Below are positions 45,418 through 53,661 of a stretch of DNA of 64,000 nucleotides, piece after piece. The stretch is from the NCBI GenBank assembly GCA_021647705.1, contig JAKIUF010000001.1:62001-126000 (forward strand), in the 5' to 3' direction. Position 1 is the stretch's first letter, and each line of letters begins with the position of its first letter. Both the position numbers and the translations under genes were made by a program. The DNA comes from Gammaproteobacteria bacterium (GTDB taxonomy: Bacteria; Pseudomonadota; Gammaproteobacteria; SZUA-152). The notes beneath the pieces are model-generated. The model was not told where the DNA came from. It saw only the letters and a program-made list of their open reading frames with translations, and ran no database searches.

Positions 45418-45855
45418 CTAAACAAGCACTTTTTTTAACATCTGTTGTAATTCCACAAATTCAGAAGGTGTCAGTTTAGTCCCGAAGTTTTTCTGTATAG
45501 ATCGGCTATATACTGGCCAGATTTTTTTCATTATTTTCACGCCCTCATCAGTGATCTTTATTTTGGTGCCACGGCCATCTTCTTCGCAGGCATGGCGTGT
45601 AACGAGTTTGTTTTTTTCCAATCGGTCTATCAATCGTGAAAGGTTGTGTTTACTCAGCAATATCTTTTCGCCAATTTCATATTGACGCAGTCCGGAAGAT
45701 TTTTCCCGGTGCAGTTCCAGAAGCACGTCATACCAGCCAAGAGGAGGGAGTCCGGCATCCTTAAGCGCTTTTTCCACACTTTCCAATAAGCGCCGGTGCG
45801 CATGGTGCAGTTGTATCCAGGCCTGTGTTGCCTCTTCACTCAGTTTTTTATTCAT
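45418..45855 (-). CDS. MarR-family transcriptional regulator (145 aa)
   Basis: Winged-helix repressor. The recognition region QYEIGEKILLSKHNLSRLIDRLEKNKLVTRHACEEDGRG is typical, with dimer helices at both ends. The ATG at 45855 is preferred to the TTG at 45861. Divergent from the rhodanese-DoxX pair with two identical operator cores between them, so it probably represses both itself and that operon. No cysteine pair of the OhrR type is obvious; only one Cys lies in the wing. Confidence 0.9.
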   Translation of the reverse strand: MNKKLSEEATQAWIQLHHAHRRLLESVEKALKDAGLPPLGWYDVLLELHREKSSGLRQYEIGEKILLSKHNLSRLIDRLEKNKLVTRHACEEDGRGTKIKITDEGVKIMKKIWPVYSRSIQKNFGTKLTPSEFVELQQMLKKVLV

Positions 45856-45872
45856 GCTCAAAGTTTAGTTTA

Positions 45873-45927
45873 ATATAGTTGCAGTTGCAACTATATTGGG
45901 CTAAGCTTTATTTGATTGCAGTTGCAA
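45873..45927. promoter_or_regulatory. Double MarR operator between marR and rhodanese
   Basis: A near-perfect 24-bp palindrome at 45873-45896 (ATATAGTTGCA / TGCAACTATAT) and a second copy of its 12-bp core TTGCAGTTGCAA at 45916-45927, centres 37 bases apart. The first begins 18 bases before the regulator start and the second ends about 30 bases before the rhodanese start. Confidence 0.8.
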
Positions 45928-45956
45928 CCACTTGGCTGATCGACTGGAGAATGAAT

Positions 45957-46289
45957 ATGACCCCTACAATCACTCGTGAACAAATTAAAAAGAATCTTGA
46001 CAGTAATGTCACAATGACGCTTATTGAAGCGCTCCCCAAAAAATACTTTGAGTCAGGGCATTTGCCCGGTGCGTTAAATATTCCACATGACGAGATACGA
46101 CAAAAAGCCTCGGAAATGCTGGCAGATACGAATGCATTTATTGTTGTGTACTGCGCCAGTGCTGAATGCCAAAACTCAAAAATAGCAATGAATACATTAC
46201 AACAGATGGGATATAACAATGCTTACGAGTATGTGGAAGGAAAAAACCATTGGCTCGAAGCGGGTTTTCCTGTGGACTCAACAGCGTGA
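45957..46289 (+). CDS. Single-domain rhodanese sulfurtransferase (110 aa)
   Basis: Rhodanese-fold protein that carries a persulfide or senses redox state. The active-site cysteine lies in VVYCASAEC. LPGALNIPHDEI and GKNHWLEAGFPV are family landmarks. The ATG at 45957 has GGAGA 7 bases upstream; the ATG at 45951 is too close to it. First gene of a two-gene unit with DoxX, under the MarR operators. Confidence 0.88.
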   Translation: MTPTITREQIKKNLDSNVTMTLIEALPKKYFESGHLPGALNIPHDEIRQKASEMLADTNAFIVVYCASAECQNSKIAMNTLQQMGYNNAYEYVEGKNHWLEAGFPVDSTA

Positions 46290-46297
46290 GCACAGTA

Positions 46298-46717
46298 ATG
46301 ACATCTATCGATAATAAATATGCAGCTGATGCTGCGTTACTTTTACGCTTGGGATTAGGGATAATGTGGATTTCGCATGCGCTGCTGAAATGGTTTGTGT
46401 TTACGATTCCAGGCTTTTCAGCTTGGCTGGAAAGTCAGGGACTACCGGGTTTTATGGCATATCCTGTGTTTTTATTTGAGCTTGTTGGCGGCGTAATGAT
46501 TTTAATCGGTTTGTATGGCCGATATGTTTCGGCTGTTTTGATGCCGGTGATGCTTGTTGCTGCATGGACGCATTTCCCTAACGGTTGGCTGTTTACCAAT
46601 GAGGGTGGCGGTTGGGAGTATCCTGTATTTTTAGTGTTGGCTTCGGCGGTGCATGTTCTTCTTGGTGATGGTCGATTTGCGATACGCAGCAGACAACATC
46701 TTTTTGTGGCTTCGTAA
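46298..46717 (+). CDS. DoxX-family membrane protein (139 aa)
   Basis: Four-helix inner-membrane protein. LLLRLGLGIMWISHALLKW, FLFELVGGVMILIGLYGRY and AAWTHFPNGWLFTNEGGGWEYPVFLV match the DoxX pattern. Starts 8 bases after the rhodanese stop. DoxX-like proteins are linked to sulfur and redox stress metabolism in several bacteria; together with rhodanese and MarR a stress-response role is inferred. Confidence 0.88.
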   Translation: MTSIDNKYAADAALLLRLGLGIMWISHALLKWFVFTIPGFSAWLESQGLPGFMAYPVFLFELVGGVMILIGLYGRYVSAVLMPVMLVAAWTHFPNGWLFTNEGGGWEYPVFLVLASAVHVLLGDGRFAIRSRQHLFVAS

Positions 46718-46759
46718 GATTTTTGGAAAGTTATCGTAGCGCTGACAAACTATGTGTTG

Positions 46760-46828
46760 TAGACACAAAGGCCGCAAGGAAAATATAAAATTTTGCGGCC
46801 TCTGCATCTTTGCAACCTTTGCGTTACA
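46760..46828. repeat. Diverged palindromic repeat, copy 7
   Basis: Starts AGACACAAAGGCCGCAAGG and ends CTTTGCAACCTTTGCGTTA, a degenerate version of the AACGCAGAGG element. It is preceded by GCTGACAAACTATG, like the flank of other copies. Lies between convergent doxX and the dihaem cytochrome gene. Confidence 0.65.
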
Positions 46829-46837
46829 TACTCATGT

Positions 46838-48793
46838 TTATCCGTTATTATCCACAACCCGAATATCTTTCAGATATTCGATAAGTTGATAACGCTCTTC
46901 TTTTGATAAACCTCTTCCTATTACGCCTTTCCCAGGTGTGTTTGAGAATTCATGCCCTTTATTTGAATTACCCGTGATCGTGGTATCAAGCTCAAAAAAC
47001 CCTTTTGCCTTGATCATTTTGTAGCCCATTTTTTTAGTGTCGTAGTCAAGGCTGCCAAGGTAAAACTTTTTGGGTCTTTCGTTTACAGGAGACAATAAAG
47101 TGTAAATATTAGGCACTGCTCCATTGTGTAAAAAAGGTGCTGTCGCCCATATACCATTTAACGGCCTGGCTTTATAGGCAAAGGGTGCTCGCAAACAGTT
47201 TTTCCGATAACCATTCATTTTTTCCTGTTGTGCGATTGGCGTGTTGTGGTTTTGGTACCAGTAATTATTGACGCTTTGTACCGTGGCCCCCAATGAAAGC
47301 GAGAAAGGCTGAGCCTTTCCATCAGTAACCATGACAGGCTTGCAATCTGTGCTTTTTGAGCCGAAATAGACAGGGTTGTCTTCTGTGAACCATTCTTTAT
47401 CTTCCAGATAAACGCGAGTGTTTAATCCGATGTTGGTTGTATCAACTTTTCGTTTTATTAATACCAGCGCTTCCTGTGGGTCGGTGCCAATGTAATCAAT
47501 ATCGACAATGGGAAGGTCAAGATAGCTCAGGTTTTTTTCATCCGGTTTTGTCCAATAAGTATCAGACCAGAATTTTTCGCTGTCCATGGGGGGCAAATGA
47601 CATCCCTGACAAAGTTTGGCATATAGTCTGGCACCCTGAGCATGTTTTTTCTGGTTTATTTCACCAAAAATATCTTCACGCCATTGAGGGGGCTGTAAGC
47701 CATAGAATTTCTTGTTTTTTGTTGGTGGTGTGGTGCCACCCAATAACGATTCCATCCAGAATAAATTATCCAGTTTTACCGATGAGTCAAAATTATTGGG
47801 GGAATTCTGGTCGAGTGTTACATAGGCTGCTACACCCAGTGCTTCACCTGAATTACGGATCATCGGGCCCATAATGGAAGCGTCGTACTGAACCCAGAGG
47901 AACCACGATGTGTTCCATAGGTGGGGATAGTTAACAGGTGCATCGGTTTTGACTATATTTTTCAAGTTACCTGTGGCTGTACCAAATACGGTATTACCAA
48001 TCCGGTTTAGTGCATCCAGCCGGGTAAAGCCTTCAGCGGTGGATTTTTTTCTGTCTTTAATGATATCCCGGATTGTTTTTATACGGTTTCTAAAAGGATG
48101 CTCTTTGATATCTTTTCGGGCTTTATCACGTAAACCGGCCAGTTGTAATTCCTCCAGCTTGACAATGCCTTGTATCTGGTTTTTAAGTGTGTGTTTCAAT
48201 GATTTTCTAAGGTTTTTTCGATTAGCTTCGGTATTTGTAATACCAAGAATGCGCTGGGAAAAACGTGAAAATTTAGCTTCATCCACATAGGTTTCGATTA
48301 ACGCGATGCTCAGAACACTGATGAGTTCAGTCAGATTGGTCATGGCGGGCCCGCCGTCATAGCGCACTGATATATCATTGACTCTCATTTGCCCGGTATG
48401 ACAGGCTGCACAGGTTAAACCAATGGCATTAAAGGTGGTTTTTGAAATGGCGGGATTGGTTACGTTATAGTCAACAGAAAAGCCAACAGGCAGACCAGCT
48501 TGGTTATAGGGTGTGACTTCACCCGTAATAAAACCCAGGCGGGCGAGATACCCATTTTCAACAACCAGTCCTTTGGTGCCAAATAATTTGAAACCGGGTT
48601 GTTCCAGTGCGGAAAACCATTCATAGGGAATAGGTAACGTCATGGTTCCCTGGCTGGTGTGGTGGAATTTTTGTCTTTCCTGTTCCGTCCAGCCTTGTTC
48701 CAGCCATGTAATATTGTTGCTGGTGGGCATGGTGGGAATGTTTGTACATCCGCTCACAAAAATGATAAATCCTATCAGTATTATGTTTTTCAT
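46838..48793 (-). CDS. RoxA-like dihaem c-type cytochrome lipoprotein (651 aa)
   Basis: Exported lipoprotein (lipobox VSGC, Cys16) with two c-haem sites, CAACH at residues 128-132 and CQGCH at 395-399. The conserved opening WLEQGWTEQERQKFHHTSQGT, the WNTSWFLWVQYDASIMGP block and RNSGEALGV resemble the RoxA rubber-oxygenase / dihaem peroxidase-like family. The start at 48793 gives a normal lipoprotein signal; the in-frame 48835 start adds 14 hydrophilic residues. The substrate is unknown and rubber cleavage should not be assumed. Divergent from a methyltransferase gene, with a palindrome in between. Confidence 0.75.
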   Translation of the reverse strand: MKNIILIGFIIFVSGCTNIPTMPTSNNITWLEQGWTEQERQKFHHTSQGTMTLPIPYEWFSALEQPGFKLFGTKGLVVENGYLARLGFITGEVTPYNQAGLPVGFSVDYNVTNPAISKTTFNAIGLTCAACHTGQMRVNDISVRYDGGPAMTNLTELISVLSIALIETYVDEAKFSRFSQRILGITNTEANRKNLRKSLKHTLKNQIQGIVKLEELQLAGLRDKARKDIKEHPFRNRIKTIRDIIKDRKKSTAEGFTRLDALNRIGNTVFGTATGNLKNIVKTDAPVNYPHLWNTSWFLWVQYDASIMGPMIRNSGEALGVAAYVTLDQNSPNNFDSSVKLDNLFWMESLLGGTTPPTKNKKFYGLQPPQWREDIFGEINQKKHAQGARLYAKLCQGCHLPPMDSEKFWSDTYWTKPDEKNLSYLDLPIVDIDYIGTDPQEALVLIKRKVDTTNIGLNTRVYLEDKEWFTEDNPVYFGSKSTDCKPVMVTDGKAQPFSLSLGATVQSVNNYWYQNHNTPIAQQEKMNGYRKNCLRAPFAYKARPLNGIWATAPFLHNGAVPNIYTLLSPVNERPKKFYLGSLDYDTKKMGYKMIKAKGFFELDTTITGNSNKGHEFSNTPGKGVIGRGLSKEERYQLIEYLKDIRVVDNNG

Positions 48794-48871
48794 CCGTGGA
48801 TTTTCCTGTTTTTGGTATGATATTTTGTATGTCAATCAGACAGGTAATATGATACATACACCATGTGTTGA

Positions 48872-48893
48872 TATTATTTTATATAAAATAATA
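48872..48893. promoter_or_regulatory. Perfect 22-bp AT palindrome upstream of the dihaem cytochrome
   Basis: The half-site is TATTATTTTAT, 79 bases before the cytochrome start. A separate inverted pair GTATGT (48827-48832) and ACATAC (48854-48859) lies closer to the gene. Either could be a regulator site. No regulator is adjacent. Confidence 0.5.
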
Positions 48894-49088
48894 CATAATT
48901 ATTTCGTATGCGGAGTGGTTGATTTTTGTCCTGTGTCAGGACGCTTAAATCATTCGGGGCATATCGAAAAACGAACTATAGACCAGGAATAGTGCAATTC
49001 AAGAATGCTTTCATATAAATATGAATAAACAATCATAACGGGCTTTATTGTCCCGTTTCTCTTCTATATCTGTTGAATATGAATACCT

Positions 49089-49721
49089 ATGAAGCTGAAT
49101 GAAAAAAATATATTTTTGCAAAGTAAATATAATGTGACGGCATTTTTTTACGATATTCTGGATTATCCCTGGGAAAGGCGTTACCGAAAATGGCGACCGG
49201 CTTTGGTGGGTGATTTGCGAGGGAAAGTATTGGAGGCGGGTGTTGGTACCGGAAGAAATCTGGAATTTTACCATCAGGATGTTGAGCTGCTGGGTATTGA
49301 GCTGAATACACAAATGTTGCGTAAGGCGGAAAAACGAAAAGCAAAGGCCCGCTGTGATGCCACCTTGATTAATGAAGATGCTACCGTTATGTCATCGGTA
49401 CCTTCCGGTCAATTCGATTGGGTGTTTTCCACATTCATGTGTTGTGTGATGCGGGATGATATACAGGCACTGGCTATTGAACAATTTGCCAGGGTGTTGA
49501 AGCCGGGGGGGCGATTTCGGTTGCTGGAGATGGTGTATTCAAAGAATGAGCGAATACGAAAAAAACAGGCAGCTTTTGCGCCTTTTGTGGAAAAGGTTTA
49601 CGGCGCGAGATTTGATCGGAATACGCTGCGCTATCTTGAGCAATCAGCCACGTTAACAGTGAGCAGCACGTCTTTTTTGAAAGACGATACTTATTTGTTG
49701 ATTGAGGGTGTTCGTGATTAA
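49089..49721 (+). CDS. Class I SAM-dependent methyltransferase (210 aa)
   Basis: Rossmann-fold methyltransferase. Motif I is VLEAGVGTGRNLEFY, the acidic strand is LLGIELN, and the post-motif regions are FDWVFSTFMCCV and LKPGGRFRLLEMVYS. It resembles small UbiE-like or phospholipid N-methyltransferase-type enzymes, but the substrate cannot be assigned. Stands alone between the divergent cytochrome gene and a palindromic repeat. Confidence 0.88.
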   Translation: MKLNEKNIFLQSKYNVTAFFYDILDYPWERRYRKWRPALVGDLRGKVLEAGVGTGRNLEFYHQDVELLGIELNTQMLRKAEKRKAKARCDATLINEDATVMSSVPSGQFDWVFSTFMCCVMRDDIQALAIEQFARVLKPGGRFRLLEMVYSKNERIRKKQAAFAPFVEKVYGARFDRNTLRYLEQSATLTVSSTSFLKDDTYLLIEGVRD

Positions 49722-49785
49722 GGAATGGGGCAACCCAGAATATAGGGAGCCCGGAAAACAGTCGCTTTATCAAATTCAGTGCTTG

Positions 49786-49955
49786 TAAACGCGGAGGTCG
49801 CAGAGACGCAAAGGGCGCAGAGTTTTTAGTGTTTTTCTCTGCGTCCTTTGCGTCTCTGCGACCTCTGCGTTTATAACTCGCTACTTGTCAGTATTACTTG
49901 TGAGTACTACGACAACATAACCTCCCAATACACTGGAACGATTGTCCGAGCGCTT
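49786..49955. repeat. Palindromic intergenic repeat, copy 8, with long flank
   Basis: The core at 49786-49873 is a strong inverted repeat (GTAAACGCGGAGGTCGCAGAG to its complement). The flank to about 49955 carries ACTTGTCAGTATTACTTG, GACAACATAACCTCCCAAT and ACTGGAACGATTGT, matching copies 1 and 2 in reverse. It lies between convergent methyltransferase and tal. Confidence 0.88.
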
Positions 49956-49998
49956 TAGTCATTGGTTTTGACAGCGCGCCCTGTTATCAATGTTTTTT

Positions 49999-50970
49999 TC
50001 AGGCCGCTTGTTGACGTGCGACGTTCTGCACTAATTGTTCCAGTTTCAGCGTATCAGCGGTGAAACCACGGATGCCCTCGGCCAGTTTTTCAGTGGCCAT
50101 AGCATCTTCATTCATCATCCAACGGAAATGGTTTTCGTTGAGTTCGATGCGCTCAATGGTGGATTCGCTGGCAGTCTCCGGTGACAGTTTCCGTGGTAGT
50201 TCACCTTCACTGTTTTGCAGTTCTTCCATCAGAGCAGGAGCAATCGTGAGCAGGTCACAGCCTGCCAGTTCGGTGATTTCACTGCTGTTACGGAAGCTGG
50301 CACCCATCACCACAGTGGAGTAGCCGAATTTTTTGAAATACTGGTAAATCGTACTGACAGATTTCACGCCAGGATCATCCTCCGCTGCATACCCGTCTAC
50401 GCCTTCGGCTTTTTTGTACCAGTCCATAATGCGACCGACGAAGGGAGAAATCAGCGTTGCCCCTGCTTCGGCGGCACCGATGGCTTGGGCGAGACTGAAC
50501 ATCAACGTCAGGTTGCAGTGTAAACCTTTTTTCTCCAATTGCTCGGCGGCACGGATGCCTTCCCAGGTGGCGGCGATTTTGATCAGGATACGTGAGCTGT
50601 CTACTCCGGCTTCACGATACAGGGCGATAAGCTGCTCGGCACGCGCGACGGTGGCGGCGGTGTCGAAAGACAGACGTGCGTCCACTTCGGTTGAGACCCG
50701 GCCAGGGACTGTGCCGAGAATTTCTTTGCCGAAATTGACGGCGATTTTGTCCAGCGTCAGCAGGCGCTGTTGTTCTTCGTTACCGCCTTTTGCCTGGCCA
50801 TATTCGATGGCTGAATGCACCAGCGACTGGTATTGCGGCATTTGTGCCGCCTTAAATAAGAGTGAGGGATTGGTGGTGGCGTCACTGGGCTGGTATTGCT
50901 GGATTGATTCGATGTCACCCGTGTCGGCGACCACGGTGGTCATGCTGCGTAATTGTTCGAGTTTGTTCAT
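49999..50970 (-). CDS. tal: Transaldolase
   Basis: Pentose-phosphate enzyme moving a dihydroxyacetone unit between sugar phosphates. The Schiff-base lysine is Lys131 in [25 protein letters not shown] and [15 protein letters not shown] are signatures. Length 323 fits the TalB type. The ATG at 50970 has AAGGA about 8 bases upstream; an in-frame start at 51132 would add 54 residues absent from the family. Confidence 0.96.
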   Translation of the reverse strand: MNKLEQLRSMTTVVADTGDIESIQQYQPSDATTNPSLLFKAAQMPQYQSLVHSAIEYGQAKGGNEEQQRLLTLDKIAVNFGKEILGTVPGRVSTEVDARLSFDTAATVARAEQLIALYREAGVDSSRILIKIAATWEGIRAAEQLEKKGLHCNLTLMFSLAQAIGAAEAGATLISPFVGRIMDWYKKAEGVDGYAAEDDPGVKSVSTIYQYFKKFGYSTVVMGASFRNSSEITELAGCDLLTIAPALMEELQNSEGELPRKLSPETASESTIERIELNENHFRWMMNEDAMATEKLAEGIRGFTADTLKLEQLVQNVARQQAA

Positions 50971-51667
50971 TGCGTCTGTCCTTTGTGCTGGGTGGAAATG
51001 TCCTGTTTGTATTTTCTCTATTGATAGATTCAGGGCCTGTAGATTGAAGCTAACGGCTTTGCGGTGCAGGACTTTAGTTGTGGGAAGGTCAACTGGCTCT
51101 GGAGCCGATGATGTCCTGTTAACTTCACGCAAGGTGTGTTGGATAGTGTTGTTGCTCAGGCGGCATTGGTCAAGTTTTGCTCATGGTAATGTAAGATATC
51201 CATTCTGGTTCCCACGGTCTTCCATCACTGCCATTAAGCTAAAGCATCCTACTTGTTGATGCAGGCTGGCGGTGAAAGTCATTGATTTTGTTCGTTTGGA
51301 TATTTTTAGAAAAAAGAATACACCTATTAAGTTAATGTTAATGAATGAGTGTCTCTTTTTTCTTTTTAGCGCTTTAGTGTGGGGGAAATGATGTTGAGTG
51401 CTGCTGACAAATGGCGTGTTATGAACGCAGAGGTCGCAGAGGCACAGAGAAAAACCTTAAAACTCTGTGGCCTCTGTGTCTCTGCGACCTCTGTGTTAAA
51501 TACTCGGTGATATTTAAAGGTAGCGTGTTTTTAGCGCTTAATTCACATTTTAACATGCCTATGCACTTGGCTCAGCTGGTTCGTTTTTTATCAACATTTG
51601 GCGGTTATAACGGGAATTTTCCGCTCAATCTATGGCCAAGCATGAGTTAAATGCATAGGCATGCATT
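50971..51667. other. Repeat-rich intergenic region, no gene
   Basis: About 700 bases between tal and the sterol-desaturase-family gene. Contains the ninth palindromic repeat and the second 112-bp element, listed separately; no coding sequence is recognised in the remainder. Confidence 0.6.
51400..51547. repeat. Palindromic intergenic repeat, copy 9, with side motif
   Basis: The flank GCTGACAAATGGCGTGTTATG leads into the core 51424-51498. The inverted side motif TTTAGCGCTTAATTCACA is at 51530-51547. Confidence 0.85.
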
Positions 51668-51672
51668 TTAAT
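51549..51672. repeat. 112-bp MITE-like element, copy 2, inverted relative to copy 1
   Basis: The core 51553-51664 begins ACATGCCTATGCAC and ends GCATAGGCATGC. It aligns end to end with the reverse complement of 21252-21363. It lies immediately beside the stop codon of the hydroxylase gene. Confidence 0.85.
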
Positions 51673-52534
51673 GCTTTTCATCAGGTTTGCTCCATTCCCG
51701 ACGGTTAATCGCATACCCGGTTATTTTTCCCACGAAAGGCAGGGTCAGCATGCCGGGTAACTGGTTTACCTGTTTCGGGTCACGATACCCGTGAATACCA
51801 ATGGTCATATTGTCATGACCTTCACGGGGCTGGGCGATGTAGGTGCCGAACAGGCGATCCCAGATGGAGAGATTAAATCCAAAGTTGCTATTGGCCTCGT
51901 TGTCTTCCACGGAGTGATGCACGCGGTGCATGTCAGGGGTGACCACAAACAGGCGTACGATGCGGTCCAGCCGGGAGGGCAGACTCACGTTGCTGTGATT
52001 GAACATGGCCATGGCGTTGAGTACCACCTCAAATATAATGACAGCAACCACGGGTGGGCCGAGGACGAGAATCGTGGCAAATTTGATCAACATGGAAAGA
52101 ATGATTTCCAGCGTATGGAAACGAGCGCCAGTGGTTACGTCATAATCGAGATCGGCATGGTGTACCCGGTGCAGTCGCCATAGTGCCGGTACTGCGTGGA
52201 CCAATACATGTTGTAGATAGATGATGAAGTCCAGAACCACAATTGCCAGCAATACGCTGAATGCAAAGGGCAGCTGGAAATAGTTGAGCAACCCCCAGCC
52301 CTGTTCGGCAGCGAAGGCAGCTACACCGACTGCGGCCATGGGGAAAATCAGCCGAAGAATGGCGCTGTTTAAAAACACCAATCCCAGGTTATTAGCCCAC
52401 CGCACCGCTTTGGATACCGTCAGCGCGCGGCGTGGGGCCAACACTTCCCACAATCCCATTATGGCGAAAACACCAAAAAAGAAGCCCAGACGAATGGGTG
52501 TTTCGTTTTGCAGGATAAAGTCATGGAAAGTCAT
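51668..52534 (-). CDS. Sterol desaturase / fatty acid hydroxylase superfamily membrane protein (288 aa)
   Basis: Membrane di-iron oxygenase. Histidine clusters: QHVLVH near residue 100, HRVHH about ten residues later, HRVHHS in the C-terminal half, plus supporting His in FHTLE and NHSN. Four or five hydrophobic helices are seen. Substrates in this superfamily include sterols, fatty acids, carotenoids and alkyl chains; none is indicated here. Divergent from an ArsR-rhodanese regulator with a 36-bp palindrome between them, so it is probably under that regulator. Confidence 0.88.
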   Translation of the reverse strand: MTFHDFILQNETPIRLGFFFGVFAIMGLWEVLAPRRALTVSKAVRWANNLGLVFLNSAILRLIFPMAAVGVAAFAAEQGWGLLNYFQLPFAFSVLLAIVVLDFIIYLQHVLVHAVPALWRLHRVHHADLDYDVTTGARFHTLEIILSMLIKFATILVLGPPVVAVIIFEVVLNAMAMFNHSNVSLPSRLDRIVRLFVVTPDMHRVHHSVEDNEANSNFGFNLSIWDRLFGTYIAQPREGHDNMTIGIHGYRDPKQVNQLPGMLTLPFVGKITGYAINRREWSKPDEKH

Positions 52535-52608
52535 AGCGTGGTTTTCTCTTTGGTGTGGTGCTGAGCCCAGGGTGGTGGTTTATTACTGACAGGCTATACT
52601 AACCAATA

Positions 52609-52644
52609 ATTCTACTATTCAATAGAGTTATTGAATAGTAGAAT
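52609..52644. promoter_or_regulatory. Long perfect inverted repeat, probable ArsR-type operator
   Basis: Arms of 16 bp, AATTCTACTATTCAATA-like, flank a 4-base centre GAGT (arms 52609-52624 and 52629-52644). It sits in the divergent gap, 75 bases before the hydroxylase start and 113 before the regulator start. Confidence 0.8.
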
Positions 52645-52757
52645 AGCAGTCCGGGAACACCTGTCAAATTATTTGGATAAATCCGAGTGTTTATAAATTC
52701 AGTTTCATCAATTCAGGTCATTATCGCGTAGCGTTAACGGTCGAGACAGAGGTACCA

Positions 52758-53468
52758 ATGCCCAAAACAATCAAGCCCGCCACTGTTACATGCGCTGATT
52801 CACCCACAGCATCTCACTTTAAACAGGCGTTGTTTGCTCAGTTTGCCCGTGTGGGCAAGGCATTAAGCAATGGTAACCGGCTGGAGCTGCTGGAGTTACT
52901 GGCCCAGGGGGAGCGCAGTGTCGATGAACTGGCCAGGGTTTCCGGGCTGGCGGTGGCCAATACTTCCCAGCATTTGCAACAGCTACGTCAGGCGGGGTTG
53001 ATTGTTTCACGCAAGCAGGGGCTGAAGGTTTTTTACCGGCTCAGTGGCGACGATGTGTTGAGTTTGTTTGAGGTCTTGCGTGTGGTGGCGGGGCGTCACG
53101 TTGCCGAGGTGGAGCGATTGATTAATACCTTTCTTACGGTGAAGGATGCATTGGAACCTGTTTCGCGTGAGGAGTTGCTGGAGCGCACCCGGCAAGGACA
53201 GGTGACAGTACTGGATGTACGTCCGCCGGAGGAGTTTGCCGCTGGACATGTGCCAGGGGCGGTGAATGTTTCGTTGGCTGAACTGGAAGGTTATTTACAG
53301 AAACTGGACCCCTATCAGGAAGTAGTGGCCTACTGCCGTGGCCCACATTGTGTGCTGGCTTTTGAGGCTGTGGCACGGTTGCGTGCCAAAGGGTTAAATG
53401 CACGACGCTTGCAGGATGGCTTTCCCGAATGGAAACGGGCGGGCATGCCAGTAGAGACTGCGAATTAA
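52758..53468 (+). CDS. ArsR-family regulator fused to a rhodanese domain (236 aa)
   Basis: N-terminal winged helix (about residues 25-110; ELLELLAQGERSVDELARVSGLAVANTSQHLQQLRQAGLI) joined to a C-terminal rhodanese (about 130-232) with active loop YCRGPHC, Cys193 and Cys198. This fusion is known in sulfur-responsive regulators: a persulfide on the rhodanese is thought to affect DNA binding. The classic CXC metal site of ArsR is absent. The palindrome at 52609-52644 is its likely operator. The RND adaptor gene follows 193 bases downstream on the same strand. Confidence 0.92.
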   Translation: MPKTIKPATVTCADSPTASHFKQALFAQFARVGKALSNGNRLELLELLAQGERSVDELARVSGLAVANTSQHLQQLRQAGLIVSRKQGLKVFYRLSGDDVLSLFEVLRVVAGRHVAEVERLINTFLTVKDALEPVSREELLERTRQGQVTVLDVRPPEEFAAGHVPGAVNVSLAELEGYLQKLDPYQEVVAYCRGPHCVLAFEAVARLRAKGLNARRLQDGFPEWKRAGMPVETAN

Positions 53469-53661
53469 TGTTATGCTGGCGACCATTAAGGGAACGCTGC
53501 TTAGTTGACCAGGGTTTGGTCGCAGAATGACATAAAATAAGCAGGGCGCTGATACGGGCCTATTCATGGATGATGACTGCTATCAAATCAAATAAGATTT
53601 TCCTCGTTACCATGACTGGTTCGTTCTGTCCCCGGAGTTGCTGTAGTGACAGGGAGGCATC

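Noticed and set aside
46838-48793. Calling the dihaem lipoprotein a true rubber oxygenase
   Set aside because: Only general RoxA-family features are visible; distal-pocket residues cannot be checked by eye and the haem spacing differs.
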